Part shown: positions 23,153 through 30,997 of the stretch, one piece after another
Layout of the letters: the number at the start of each line of letters is the position of its first letter
Position numbering within the stretch: the first letter of the stretch is position 1
Assembly: GCA_964643965.1 (NCBI GenBank)
Contig: CAZXVH010000047.1
Location: 1-34,010, forward strand
Source: GCA-2746795 sp964643965
GTDB lineage: Bacteria > Chloroflexota > Anaerolineae > Promineifilales > Promineifilaceae
Direction: 5' to 3'
Length of the DNA: 34,010 nt
Translations under genes and position numbers: made by a program
The notes under the pieces: model-generated
Told to the model about the DNA's origin: nothing
What the model saw: the letters and a program-made list of their open reading frames with translations, nothing else
Databases searched by the model: none

Positions 23153-23962
23153 TTATCCCATCCAGCCCCGCAAGCCATATACCGCCATGCCCACATACTC
23201 CTTTAACATCACCGTCGTCACATACAAATTGTAAGCATCCGGGACCCAGTGAAAAACCTGCTCACCCCAATCCGCCTCAAACAAAAAGCGCCAATCTGAC
23301 TCCGTAATGCGGTAATCGGTCGGCGCGGGGATCACCTCAAAGCCTTGCGCCTCATACAGCTTCACCGAACGCGGCATATGGGCGGCCGATGTCACCAATA
23401 AAATGCGGTTGATTCCCCGTTCATCCAACATTTCCCGCGTGTAAAGGGCATTCTCATAGGTGTTGCGGGATTGCTCCTCTAGCAGCATGGCTTCGGCCGG
23501 TACATTCAACATCATCATCAAATCGGCCATCGACTGCGCTTCCGTTTGTCCTTCGCCGGCGCTCAACCAGGGCACGATACCGCCGCTCAACAAGATGGTA
23601 TCCGCCAGACCTTGATGGTACAACCAGGCCCCGTAAATCATGCGGTCGCCAGCCTGGTTCACTTCCAACAACGGCCGTGGCGCCAACTTGGGATAGACGC
23701 CACCACCCAGGATCACAATGGCTTCCGCCTGGGGCAGGGGATCTGGCGGCAAATATTGCCATTCCAATGAACGAGCCAGGCTATAAGAGACCCACCGGGT
23801 GCTGCTCAACCACAACAATAACAGCGCCAACGTCAGGAAACCCTGCCGCCAGCGCTGCCACTTAGCCCGGCGGCCCAAGAACAATACCAGCGTCATGAGC
23901 GCCAATGTCAGGCCCAAGGGATATATAAAAAGTGGTAAAAATTTGGAAAAATAGATAAACAT
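23153..23962 (-). CDS. DUF218 / YdcF-ElyC-like membrane-anchored protein
   Basis: The 269-residue protein begins with two membrane helices (LFIYPLGLTLALMTLVLFLG and FLTLALLLLWLSSTRW, within residues 10-58). A DUF218 domain follows from about residue 80: AIVILGGGVYP, GAWLYHQGLADTILLSGG, EEQSRNTYENALYTREML and LLVTSAAHMPRSVKLYEAQG. This layout matches ElyC/SanA-like proteins, which take part in cell-envelope precursor metabolism in proteobacteria; the enzymatic activity is not settled. The ATG has only a weak upstream GGATTAGGG. It converges with the pyrophosphatase gene and diverges from the metallophosphoesterase gene. Confidence 0.87.
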   Translation of the reverse strand: MFIYFSKFLPLFIYPLGLTLALMTLVLFLGRRAKWQRWRQGFLTLALLLLWLSSTRWVSYSLARSLEWQYLPPDPLPQAEAIVILGGGVYPKLAPRPLLEVNQAGDRMIYGAWLYHQGLADTILLSGGIVPWLSAGEGQTEAQSMADLMMMLNVPAEAMLLEEQSRNTYENALYTREMLDERGINRILLVTSAAHMPRSVKLYEAQGFEVIPAPTDYRITESDWRFLFEADWGEQVFHWVPDAYNLYVTTVMLKEYVGMAVYGLRGWMG

Positions 23963-24022
23963 CGCTTGACCCTAATCCTGAAATGGGTAGACTTAAAAGA
24001 TTAGATATTCGGAGTCTACATC

Positions 24023-24895
24023 ATGAAAATCGCAGTTATCGCCGATATTCACGGCAACCTACCCGCCTTACAAACCGTCACAGAAGACATAGACAAATGG
24101 CAGCCTGACCTCGTCATCGCCGATGGCGACATTGTCAATCGCGGCCCGCTGTCCGGCGATTGCCTGCGCTTTGTCCGCGCTAAAATCGCCTCAGACAACT
24201 GGCAGATGGTACGCGGCAACCATGAAGATTTTATCATCGCCTGCGCCGGGCCAAATGTACCACACGGCACATCTGAATTTGAACTATGGCGTTTTGCCTA
24301 CTGGGCTTACCAGCAGTTAAACGGTGAGGTAGCTTATCTCAAAACCTTGCCAGAACGTTTCAGTTGGTTTGCGCCAGATGGCAGCGAATTCCGCGTGGTT
24401 CATGCTTCGATGAAAAACAATCGAGACGGCATCTATTCCAACAGCAGCGACGAAGAAATCTTCAAACAAATCAACCCGGTTCCCGAGGTGTTTGTCACCG
24501 CTCATACCCATCGGGCCATGCTGCGTCGTTTTAACGACTCGCTGATTGTCAATGTAGGCTCGGTTGGCTCCCCATTTGACCAGGATCGGCGGGCCAGCTA
24601 CGGTCGTTTTACCTGGGATCGCGCCGGGTGGCAAGCAGACATTGTCCGCCTGCCCTACGATACGGCCCAAACCGAACGAGATTACGTCGAATCCGGCTTT
24701 CTCACCGAAGCCGGGCCACTGGCGCAGCTGATGCTGGTGGAACTGCGCCGGGCCGGGGGGCTAATCCACCGCTGGGCCACTCGCTACCAGGATGCTGTCC
24801 TGGCGGGAGAAATCGACATCGCCGACAGTGTGCGTGAACTATTAAAGGACGAAGACCTGGCCCCCTACCTGGGAGCGCCGGGTTGGAAAGTATAA
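24023..24895 (+). CDS. Calcineurin-like metallophosphoesterase (YfcE/MJ0936-like)
   Basis: This is a soluble two-metal phosphoesterase of 290 residues. The motif set is complete: DIHGN (Asp8, His10), ADGDIVNRGP (about residues 33-42), GNHE (about 61-64), a mid-domain VVHASM, and TAHTHRAM (about 159-166). The order and the short N-terminus match the YfcE/protein-phosphatase-like group; the natural substrate (phosphodiester, nucleotide or protein) cannot be told. The C-terminal 60 residues are helical and specific to this subgroup. GGAG lies about eight bases before the ATG; a TTGACC near 23967 could be a -35 box, but the -10 is poor. Confidence 0.9.
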   Translation: MKIAVIADIHGNLPALQTVTEDIDKWQPDLVIADGDIVNRGPLSGDCLRFVRAKIASDNWQMVRGNHEDFIIACAGPNVPHGTSEFELWRFAYWAYQQLNGEVAYLKTLPERFSWFAPDGSEFRVVHASMKNNRDGIYSNSSDEEIFKQINPVPEVFVTAHTHRAMLRRFNDSLIVNVGSVGSPFDQDRRASYGRFTWDRAGWQADIVRLPYDTAQTERDYVESGFLTEAGPLAQLMLVELRRAGGLIHRWATRYQDAVLAGEIDIADSVRELLKDEDLAPYLGAPGWKV

Positions 24896-25238
24896 ACGAT
24901 GCCTCTTTCTCCACCAACTCCCTTGAGCGATGATCCCCCCATGCCCACCCTTTCCTGACCAAAAAATTGCCGATATTCTCGAGATATGTTACAAAAGAAA
25001 CAAGGCAATCGTTTTACCAAACCACCAGATAGTGATGTCCATATCATCAACCAATTTTTGTTTATACAAGTGAGCTTCACTTTAGCAAATAAAGTCGTCA
25101 ACACGAGCAGAACAACTCGTGATACTCGTAGCAGGCATAATCTGACATTTTTGCCAGAGGTGGCACGGTTAGAAACCGGCCACAGCGAGTATACATATGT
25201 TTTATCAGCCAATGAAGTTTCCTACGAGGAGGATTTAG
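24896..25238. other. 343-bp intergenic region before the acyl-CoA synthetase gene
   Basis: I see no convincing gene here. A 95-codon frame from 24986 runs into the synthetase gene in another frame and lacks a ribosome-binding site or family features. The region contains an inverted repeat CACGAG/CTCGTG at 25102-25121 that could be an operator. GAGGAGG at about 25227-25233 serves the downstream gene. No good -35/-10 pair or terminator is visible. Confidence 0.6.
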
Positions 25239-27020
25239 ATGAGTGTAGATACCGTGCTTCACCGTTTGCATGAAAACGGCCGTTCCCGCGCCAATGCACC
25301 GGCTTATTACGTCCGTTCCAAAGATCATTGGGTTCCCACCACCTGGAAAGAGTATCTGGAAGAAGTACGCCAGGCCGCCAAAGGTCTCGTCGCCCTCGGC
25401 TTTGAAGCCAAACAAGGGGTGTGTATTCTGGGCTTCAACCGGCCAGAATGGGTGATCTTTAACCTGGCGGGGCTGCTCGCCGGGGGACATGGCACCGGTA
25501 TTTACACTTCGAACTCCCCCGATGAAGTGCAATACATCATTGACCATTCCGAAGCGCCTTTTGTCCTGGTAGAAGACGAAGCGCAATGGCAAAAAATCGA
25601 CCAGATTCGAGAGCGACTGCCGAATCTGAAGCGTGTTATCCTCATGAAAGGAGCCACAGTAGACGATCCGTTGGCCCTGGATTGGGAAGCGTTTATGGCT
25701 TTGGGCAATGAGATCAGCGACGAAGAGATCGACAAGCGGCTGGACAGCCTGGAACCAGATCAACTGGCCCAACTCATTTACACATCTGGCACCACCGGCC
25801 CGCCAAAGGGCGTCATGCTTTCACACCACAATGTTGCCTGGACTGCAAAAATGGCGCTCGATCTGTTCGGCATCACGCCCTCTGATTCGGAGCTCTCCTA
25901 TTTACCATTGTCCCACATCGCCGAGCAGATGTTCACCATCCATGCTGCGATTACGGCCGGCTATCAGGTTTATTATGCACGATTTTCACCTCAGGAATAT
26001 CTCAACAGCGATTTAAAAGAAGTGAAGCCCACGGTTGTTTTTGGCGTACCACGCATCTGGGAACGCTTCCGTGACGGGGTACAAGCCAATATGGCCGCCG
26101 CCACCGGCGCTAAAGCAAAGATTGCGCAGTGGGCGGTAGGCGTCGGCGAAAAAGCCAGCGAACTGAAGCGACAGGGCAAAGAGCCATCTGGGATGCTGAA
26201 AATACAATTTGACCTGGCGGAAAAATTGGTCTTCTCTAAGGTAAAGGAAGGATTGGGTTTGGAACGAGCCAAGTTCTGCATTACGGCCGCCGCCCCCATT
26301 TCCCCCGACATTATTACTTTCTTCAACAATGTCAACGTGCCCCTGCTGGAATTATACGGCCAATCTGAGGATTGTGGCCCCACTACTACCAACCTGCCTT
26401 ATGCCAACAAGATCGGCACGGTGGGCCTGACGCTGCCCGGCACCAAGGTGCTGCTAGACGTGGATGGCGAGATTATGGTGGAAGGCCCACACGTTTTCCA
26501 GGGCTATTTTAAAGACCCGGCCGCCACTGAAGAGGCGTTGTATGACGGCCGTTTACATTCCGGCGATCTCGGTCAATTTGATGAAGATGGCTACCTCACC
26601 ATTGTCGGCCGTAAAAAAGAGATCATCATCACCTCCGGCGGCAAGAACATTGCTCCCAAGAACATTGAAGCGGCGTTAAAAAATATGCCGCTGGTGTCAC
26701 AAGCGGTGGTCATTGGCGAAAAGCGGCGCTACATCACGGCGCTGTTAACGCTTGATCCCCTGTTGGCTCAGAAATTTGCGGATGAAAACGGCATCACCGG
26801 CACCTTGCACGATGATCCCAAATTGCTGGCTTTTCTGCAGAAACATATCGACGAGGAAGTGAACAGCCTTTTTGCCAAAGTAGAGCAGATACGCCAATTC
26901 CGGGTGCTGCCCCGTGATTTCACGGTGGAAGATGGGGAACTAACGCCCACCTTGAAGATTAAACGACGCATCATCAACGAGCATTTCCAAGATGAGATTG
27001 AGTCGATGTATGCGGAATAG
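25239..27020 (+). CDS. Long-chain acyl-CoA synthetase (AMP-forming)
   Basis: It activates fatty acids to acyl-CoA through an acyl-adenylate, using ATP and CoA. The 593-residue protein carries the AMP-binding P-loop YTSGTTGPPKGVMLSH (about residues 179-194) and LYGQSEDCG (about 371-379), where the usual YGxTE is YGQSE. It also has HSGDLGQFDEDGYLTIVGRK (about 441-460), TSGGKNIAPKNIE, and the C-terminal catalytic-lysine region LTPTLKIKRR. Its architecture matches the bacterial long-chain (FAA1/bubblegum-like) group. GAGGAGG six bases before the ATG predicts strong translation. A very strong terminator follows at 27083. No beta-oxidation genes are adjacent, so its role (degradation or lipid recycling) cannot be decided. 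Confidence 0.94.
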   Translation: MSVDTVLHRLHENGRSRANAPAYYVRSKDHWVPTTWKEYLEEVRQAAKGLVALGFEAKQGVCILGFNRPEWVIFNLAGLLAGGHGTGIYTSNSPDEVQYIIDHSEAPFVLVEDEAQWQKIDQIRERLPNLKRVILMKGATVDDPLALDWEAFMALGNEISDEEIDKRLDSLEPDQLAQLIYTSGTTGPPKGVMLSHHNVAWTAKMALDLFGITPSDSELSYLPLSHIAEQMFTIHAAITAGYQVYYARFSPQEYLNSDLKEVKPTVVFGVPRIWERFRDGVQANMAAATGAKAKIAQWAVGVGEKASELKRQGKEPSGMLKIQFDLAEKLVFSKVKEGLGLERAKFCITAAAPISPDIITFFNNVNVPLLELYGQSEDCGPTTTNLPYANKIGTVGLTLPGTKVLLDVDGEIMVEGPHVFQGYFKDPAATEEALYDGRLHSGDLGQFDEDGYLTIVGRKKEIIITSGGKNIAPKNIEAALKNMPLVSQAVVIGEKRRYITALLTLDPLLAQKFADENGITGTLHDDPKLLAFLQKHIDEEVNSLFAKVEQIRQFRVLPRDFTVEDGELTPTLKIKRRIINEHFQDEIESMYAE

Positions 27021-27082
27021 GGGAGGTATTTAAGACAGTCCCCAGAAAGTAACACCACGTAAGTATGGCAACCACTGTGTGG

Positions 27083-27126
27083 CAGAGACCTCCGAGGTTT
27101 TGAATACCTCGGAGGTCTCTGTTTTT
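27083..27126 (+). terminator. Strong terminator with perfect 16-bp stem, REP-like core
   Basis: CAGAGACCTCCGAGGT (27083-27098) pairs without mismatch with ACCTCGGAGGTCTCTG (27106-27121) around seven bases, followed by TTTTT. The inner part CCGAGGTTT...ATACCTCG is the same as the first hairpin of the REP-like units at 2998-3146, so the terminator may derive from such an element. It overlaps the end of the converging Nudix gene by two bases. Confidence 0.9.
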
Positions 27127-27637
27127 ATTCCAGGGCAAAACCATGCTGGCGGTTTAGCTGGCGCAGCGCCGGGGGGAGCAGAGGGCGCACCGTTTCAGCC
27201 CAGGCGATGACATTACGGGTCCAACGGGTGGTGGCGTCATTATTTTGCAAGAGCGCAGTGGCTTGTGAGGCTGTCAACCAATGGTAGGCGTCATGTTCGT
27301 GGCTGAGGCGAATAGCGTCGGGAGCATCTATGGTGCAGAGATAGAGGACGCCGATGAGTTCGTTTTCGGGAACGGCCGTTCCCCGGTAAAAATGGGTTGT
27401 GCCTAAGATATATTCAGCCGCCACCGCCACGCCGATCTCCTCTTGCACTTCCCGGCGCAGCGCCTCCCCAAACCCTTCTCCCTGATCTACCCGTCCCGTC
27501 ACACATTCCCAGGCGCCGGGGGCAAAATCCTTGGTGGCGGCGCGGCGCAGCAGCAAATAGGTTTCATCCTCCGCTTGGTAGATCAGGGCAGCCACGCCCC
27601 CTAAAAAGCGTCCGACCCCTGATTTTTCATTTGTCAT
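27125..27637 (-). CDS. Nudix hydrolase
   Basis: This cytoplasmic enzyme hydrolyses a nucleoside diphosphate linked to some other group. The 170-residue protein has the complete Nudix box in GRVDQGEGFGEAL followed by RREVQEEIGV (about residues 48-70), matching Gx5Ex7REUxEExGU. The wording of the start (GVAALIYQ..YLLLRRA) and HDAYHWLTASQA resembles dATP pyrophosphohydrolase/NTP-type Nudix proteins, but the substrate cannot be assigned. AAGGATG lies four bases before the ATG. It follows the two glycosyltransferase genes on the same strand after 70 bases, so it may be the last gene of that operon. Confidence 0.9.
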   Translation of the reverse strand: MTNEKSGVGRFLGGVAALIYQAEDETYLLLRRAATKDFAPGAWECVTGRVDQGEGFGEALRREVQEEIGVAVAAEYILGTTHFYRGTAVPENELIGVLYLCTIDAPDAIRLSHEHDAYHWLTASQATALLQNNDATTRWTRNVIAWAETVRPLLPPALRQLNRQHGFALE

Positions 27638-27707
27638 TTAACATCCTTCGCCTATAGGAATGCGGGCAGCTTGTCCACCTTTCGCCATCTGGAAGACGGC
27701 GCGCCAT

Positions 27708-28931
27708 TTAATCAACCAGCAGCCGTTCATAAATTTCGGCAAACTGCGGGATCACCTGCCGCCAATCATATTGTCGGGCAAACTGTTCGGCGGCGCGGCC
27801 TAAATCTTCCCGTTGCGCCGGAGATTGCAGCAGTTGAAGAACGGCCGTTGCCATCTCTACCGGCGTTTCAGCCAAAACCAACTCCTGGTTATGCGTCACG
27901 GGGAAGCCCTCTGCCCCCACCGGCGTACTGACGATAGCTAAAGCGGCAGCCATCGCTTCAATCAGTTTCAATCGAGTGCCGCTGCCGATGCGGAAGGGCA
28001 TCACATAGACGCTCGCTCCCGCCAGGTAAGGCTGCACCCGGTCTACCCAACCGGTGAGGGTGACGCCGGGCAGGGAACGCAGCCGCTCCAGGCGGGCATG
28101 GGGTTTTTGGCCGACGACAGCCCAGGTGGTAGACGGCCGCTCCGCCACAATCAGCGGCCAAACCGCATCGGCAAACCAGAGAACGGCGTCGATATTAGGC
28201 CGATAATCCATTTTGCCGCTAAAAACCAGGTCAAAGGGCAGCGCTGTTTCATCTGCCAACTGGTATTGGGCCACGTCAAGGCAGTTGGGGATAACGGAGA
28301 TGGGCGTACTACCGGCCCCGGTTAGTCTGGTTAAATGGGTGGCGTCTGTGGGGGAAACGGCCGTTACCCAATCCGCCGCCTCACAAGCCCACGCCTCAAA
28401 TTTTTCCAGCCGCCTCGTTTGCAGCCAGGAGTAAGCGGCGGCCGGCCAGCGTCGGAGAGTGGCGGCGTCCGTTTCCATGTTGCGCCGCTGTAACTGCGCT
28501 TCCGCATTGTGGTCGTCAAAAATGAGCTGGCTTTGGGGGCTGGTTTGACGCACGATGGGCATGTACCGCGCCAGTTCAATGCCTTCGACCTGCACCAGGT
28601 CAAACTGGTTTTCGGTCAATAAAACGCGTAGTTTTTCTTCAAACGCGGGGCTGAACAGGCGGTGGGCCATGTCGGGCAGACGGGTGGTGAGCATCTGGCG
28701 CAGCCGTGTACCTTTGCTGCGCGGCGGCGCCGGAACCGTGACGATGCGGACGCACAAGTCAAACAATGGCTTGTTAACTTGCGGGTCGGCGGATTGATCC
28801 TCTTCCAGAAAAGTGAGCAGGGTGAGGGCATACCGGTCGGCCAGCCCGCGGATGATGTGGAAATTGCGCAAGCTGGTGCCCTGGTGGGGCGGATAAGGCA
28901 ATTGGGGCGTTAAGAGGAGCAAGGTTTTCAT
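27708..28931 (-). CDS. Family 4 glycosyltransferase (GT-B fold)
   Basis: This is a retaining glycosyltransferase of 407 residues, likely making surface polysaccharide or glycolipid. The N-terminal Rossmann half starts KTLLLLTPQLPYPPHQGTSL. The C-terminal half has FSGKMDYRPNIDAV (about residues 237-250), GVTLTGWVDRVQPYLAGASV and the donor-binding stretch FRIGSGTRLKLIEAMA..IVSTPVGAEG (about 317-345), with the usual Glu in the E-x7-E-like region. The start ATG overlaps the upstream glycosyltransferase stop by four bases (ATGA), so the two are translated together and probably act on the same glycan. The specific sugar cannot be deduced. Confidence 0.92.
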   Translation of the reverse strand: MKTLLLLTPQLPYPPHQGTSLRNFHIIRGLADRYALTLLTFLEEDQSADPQVNKPLFDLCVRIVTVPAPPRSKGTRLRQMLTTRLPDMAHRLFSPAFEEKLRVLLTENQFDLVQVEGIELARYMPIVRQTSPQSQLIFDDHNAEAQLQRRNMETDAATLRRWPAAAYSWLQTRRLEKFEAWACEAADWVTAVSPTDATHLTRLTGAGSTPISVIPNCLDVAQYQLADETALPFDLVFSGKMDYRPNIDAVLWFADAVWPLIVAERPSTTWAVVGQKPHARLERLRSLPGVTLTGWVDRVQPYLAGASVYVMPFRIGSGTRLKLIEAMAAALAIVSTPVGAEGFPVTHNQELVLAETPVEMATAVLQLLQSPAQREDLGRAAEQFARQYDWRQVIPQFAEIYERLLVD

Positions 28932-30049
28932 GGGGCATCAGGCGTCTGGCCGGCGTAGAGAGCCAGGGTGGCGCGGGCTGTTTTTTCCCAGGTGAAGGTG
29001 GCGGCTTGAGAACGGCCGTTTGCCACCAAGCGCTCGCGTAAAACAGAATCCGTCAATACCTGGTGCATCGCCTCCGCCCAGGCGCTTTCGTCATCTGGGG
29101 CGAGCAAGATGCCCGCCTCGCCCACCACTTCCGGCAGCGAACCGCAGCTGCTCACAATCACCGGGCAGCCGCAATGCATCGCTTCCAGCGCTGGCAGGCC
29201 GAAGCCTTCATATGTGGAGGGGGTCACCAGCACACCGGCCGCATGGTAAAGATGTCCCAATTGCTCATCGCTGAGACCGCTCAAATGGCGCACCTGCCCT
29301 TGCAAGCCGAGGGCGGCGATTACAGCAAAGATTTCGTCATAAATCCAACCTTTGCCACCAACGAGGATCAGGGGGATGTCAACGGCCGTTTCCATCATCA
29401 TCTGTTTGTAAGCGCGGATGAGCATGGGCAAATTTTTACGCGGTTCCAATGTGCCTACCGCCAGCACAAAACCGGCCGGTAAATTGTATTGGCGCAAGGT
29501 GGCCTGGATCTCGTCGGGGGGGAACGGCCGTTCATACAACGGGTTAGCCGCCAGATGAATGGCGCTGATTTTCTCAGGCGTCGCCCCCACCTGTTCGATC
29601 AAATCTTGCCGGGTGGCGTGGCTGTCCGCCGAGATATGATCCGCTTTTGCCACGGCCGCGCCAATCTGGTCTCGATAGTAACGCAAGCTATCGACCGTCA
29701 GAAACTCCGGATAGAAAATGAAGTTTAGATCATGGACGGTGATGATGAATCGTTTCGCACCGGCCAGCGGAGGAATGAAATCTGGGCTGTGTAACACATC
29801 TAAGCGGTGAGGCAGCAGTTCGGCCGCCAACAACGGCCGTTCCCAGCGGTGGTGGCAGGACGTCCATAGGTTTTGGCGCTGGAAGTTGGGAGCAGACGGG
29901 AGATAGGAACGGCCGTCTTTGCGGCTGTGGAAAATCGTATACCGATTCTCCACATCAATAGCCGCCAACGCTTGAATCAAATGGATGGTATAACGGCTGA
30001 TGCCCCCCATTTGGTAAAAGGGCAGCCGACAGTCAATGCCAATATGCAT
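28928..30049 (-). CDS. Family 4 glycosyltransferase (mannosyltransferase-like)
   Basis: This is a second GT4 enzyme, about 373 residues from the preferred start. It opens with MHIGIDCRLPFYQMGGISRY, the classic nucleotide-sugar glycine motif of WbaZ/MtfB-like mannosyltransferases. It continues with ITVHDLNFIFYP, ISADSHATRQDLIE, LAVGTLEPRKNLPMLIRAYK (linker to the C-terminal domain) and the donor site VTPSTYEGFGLPALEAMHCG..GEAGILLAPDD. An upstream in-frame TTG at 30085 adds twelve residues unlike the family, so I use the ATG at 30049; no strong ribosome-binding site is visible for either. The gene overlaps the next glycosyltransferase by four bases and lies 45 bases after the DJ-1-like gene. 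Confidence 0.92.
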   Translation of the reverse strand: MHIGIDCRLPFYQMGGISRYTIHLIQALAAIDVENRYTIFHSRKDGRSYLPSAPNFQRQNLWTSCHHRWERPLLAAELLPHRLDVLHSPDFIPPLAGAKRFIITVHDLNFIFYPEFLTVDSLRYYRDQIGAAVAKADHISADSHATRQDLIEQVGATPEKISAIHLAANPLYERPFPPDEIQATLRQYNLPAGFVLAVGTLEPRKNLPMLIRAYKQMMMETAVDIPLILVGGKGWIYDEIFAVIAALGLQGQVRHLSGLSDEQLGHLYHAAGVLVTPSTYEGFGLPALEAMHCGCPVIVSSCGSLPEVVGEAGILLAPDDESAWAEAMHQVLTDSVLRERLVANGRSQAATFTWEKTARATLALYAGQTPDAP

Positions 30050-30094
30050 AGACAGGATTTTAGTGGAGCGGCCGCATAAGGGCAATCTTAGGCG

Positions 30095-30565
30095 CTAACT
30101 ATACACCACCTGGTTGGTCAACCCTTCCACAAATTCCGCTAAATCTTGGCTAGAACTACGCAGGAAAGACGGCCGTTCTGTAATCAACCCCGCCACATCT
30201 TCGGCTAATTCACTGCCACCATCCGTCACCACCACACATCCCAATCCACCATTCAAAGTCTGCAACAAGGTTTTGACCCGCACGTCTCTCCTCAATACAT
30301 CTCCATTACGCCCTCCCGAAGGCAAAATCAACCAACATGCCTGTTCAGGGTTGATTGGCTTGTCAGCCAAAGCATAATCTGCCTTGATGCCAACACCTTG
30401 CCGACTAAAAACAAGCTTATTAAAAAGACTGATGCTTTTTATGGGCAAGCCAGCTTGCCTGAACTTATGTAAAAAATACACAACTTCAAGTTCATCAAAC
30501 CCATCACCAATTAGAATATAGGTTGGCGTCCGTTTCTTTTTACTGTTACGATAAGGCAACGACAT
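30095..30565 (-). CDS. DJ-1/PfpI-superfamily-like protein lacking the nucleophilic cysteine
   Basis: The 156-residue protein shows the DJ-1/ThiJ/PfpI outline: first strand and turn ILIGDGFDELEVVYFLHKF with the conserved Glu, KLVFSRQGVGIKADYAL, WLILPSGGRNGDVLRRDVRV, and the nucleophile-elbow region GCVVVTDGGSELAED. In active members the elbow reads roughly AICHGP; here the Cys position is Thr (VVTDGG). Enzyme activity is therefore unlikely, and a binding or scaffold role is possible. I chose the ATG at 30565 because GAGG lies seven bases upstream; a longer form starts at 30586. The gene follows the small secreted-peptide gene by 50 bases on the same strand and is AT-richer than the glycosyltransferases after it. 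The family call is by motif only. Confidence 0.62.
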   Translation of the reverse strand: MSLPYRNSKKKRTPTYILIGDGFDELEVVYFLHKFRQAGLPIKSISLFNKLVFSRQGVGIKADYALADKPINPEQACWLILPSGGRNGDVLRRDVRVKTLLQTLNGGLGCVVVTDGGSELAEDVAGLITERPSFLRSSSQDLAEFVEGLTNQVVYS

Positions 30566-30615
30566 AATAAACCTCGTACTATTCACATCTCACACGTTGC
30601 AAACTAATATAGATA

Positions 30616-30792
30616 TTAGACACCCACGCTGCAAGCGCCGCCAGCGCTACCCGCACAATAAGCGGCAAACTGAGACTCAAAACCCCAGGGCAAGCCACCC
30701 GCATATGTAACGGCCGTATACATGGCAGAAAAAGCAATAACAGCAACAACCAACAGTACAACCAACAATAAACCCATATTTTTCTTAGACAT
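30616..30792 (-). CDS. 58-residue predicted secreted or membrane-anchored peptide
   Basis: This is a short ORF with a strong ribosome-binding site (AAGGAG eight bases before the ATG). It begins MSKKNMGLLLVVLLVVAVIA: two Lys, then a hydrophobic helix to about residue 29. The rest is YAGGLPWGFESQFAAYCAGS followed by AGGACSVGV. The C-terminal 25 residues are Gly/Ala/Ser-rich with two cysteines (46 and 54) that could form a disulfide or other crosslink. The GG at 32-33 could be a processing site. It resembles a precursor of a secreted peptide (signal, bacteriocin-like or modified peptide), but I recognise no family. The promoter region carries the 11-bp iteron array and a TATGCT -10 box (30841-30945). 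The following gene is the DJ-1-like gene. No protease, modification enzyme or dedicated exporter is next to it. Confidence 0.65.
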   Translation of the reverse strand: MSKKNMGLLLVVLLVVAVIAFSAMYTAVTYAGGLPWGFESQFAAYCAGSAGGACSVGV

Positions 30793-30840
30793 TTCAAAAT
30801 CTCCTTTTCATTTGAATTTGCACCGAAATAACCTATCAAC

Positions 30841-30945
30841 AGCATAGCCTAAAAATTTGAAATTGATCTTTAAATCACCTTCAAACCACCTTTAAACTAC
30901 CTGCAAAACAGCTGCAATTCGGCTCTGAATTTGCTTAAAAACCTC
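30841..30945 (-). promoter_or_regulatory. 11-bp iteron array and -10 box upstream of the secreted-peptide gene
   Basis: Read on the minus strand, phased 11-mers run GCTGTTTTGCA, GGTAGTTTAAA, GGTGGTTTGAA, GGTGATTTAAA (30912 down to 30869), preceded by degenerate units up to 30945. Two more 11-base turns lead exactly to TATGCT (30846-30841), about 49 bases before the peptide ATG. There is no -35 hexamer, as expected if an activator bound to the iterons replaces it. The same layout recurs on the plus strand at 33694-33827. On the plus strand a TATCAT at 30955-30960 might serve the divergent NB-ARC gene. Confidence 0.68.
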
Positions 30946-30997
30946 TTTCTGAACTATCATCTCTACACTTGCAATTCAGTAGAAAAGTGAAAACGAA

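Larger units (their letters stand above)
831..30715. repeat. Dispersed palindrome ACGGCCGT (often AACGGCCGTT), about 42 copies
   Basis: Counted by eye, about 42 exact ACGGCCGT octamers occur between 831 and 30715. Example starts are 831, 1137, 3250, 3485, 4565, 7326, 9439, 9623 and 10244. They lie in genes of many kinds and between genes. In coding regions all frames are used: Asn-Gly-Arg, Thr-Ala-Val or Arg-Pro-Phe/Leu. About ten more near-misses such as ACGGCCGG, ACGGCCGA or ACGGCCGC are seen. None lies in the NB-ARC/TPR region to the right of 30715, in hsdS, or in most of hsdR. Confidence 0.9.

Noticed and set aside
24986..25273. 95-codon frame upstream of the acyl-CoA synthetase
   Set aside because: It has no ribosome-binding site or recognisable motif, and it overlaps the well-supported start of the synthetase in another frame.
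30579..30845. 88-codon minus-strand frame covering the secreted-peptide gene
   Set aside because: It is an alternative frame of the same stretch; the 58-codon frame has the strong ribosome-binding site and a sensible signal sequence. Its start also lies at the TATGCT box.
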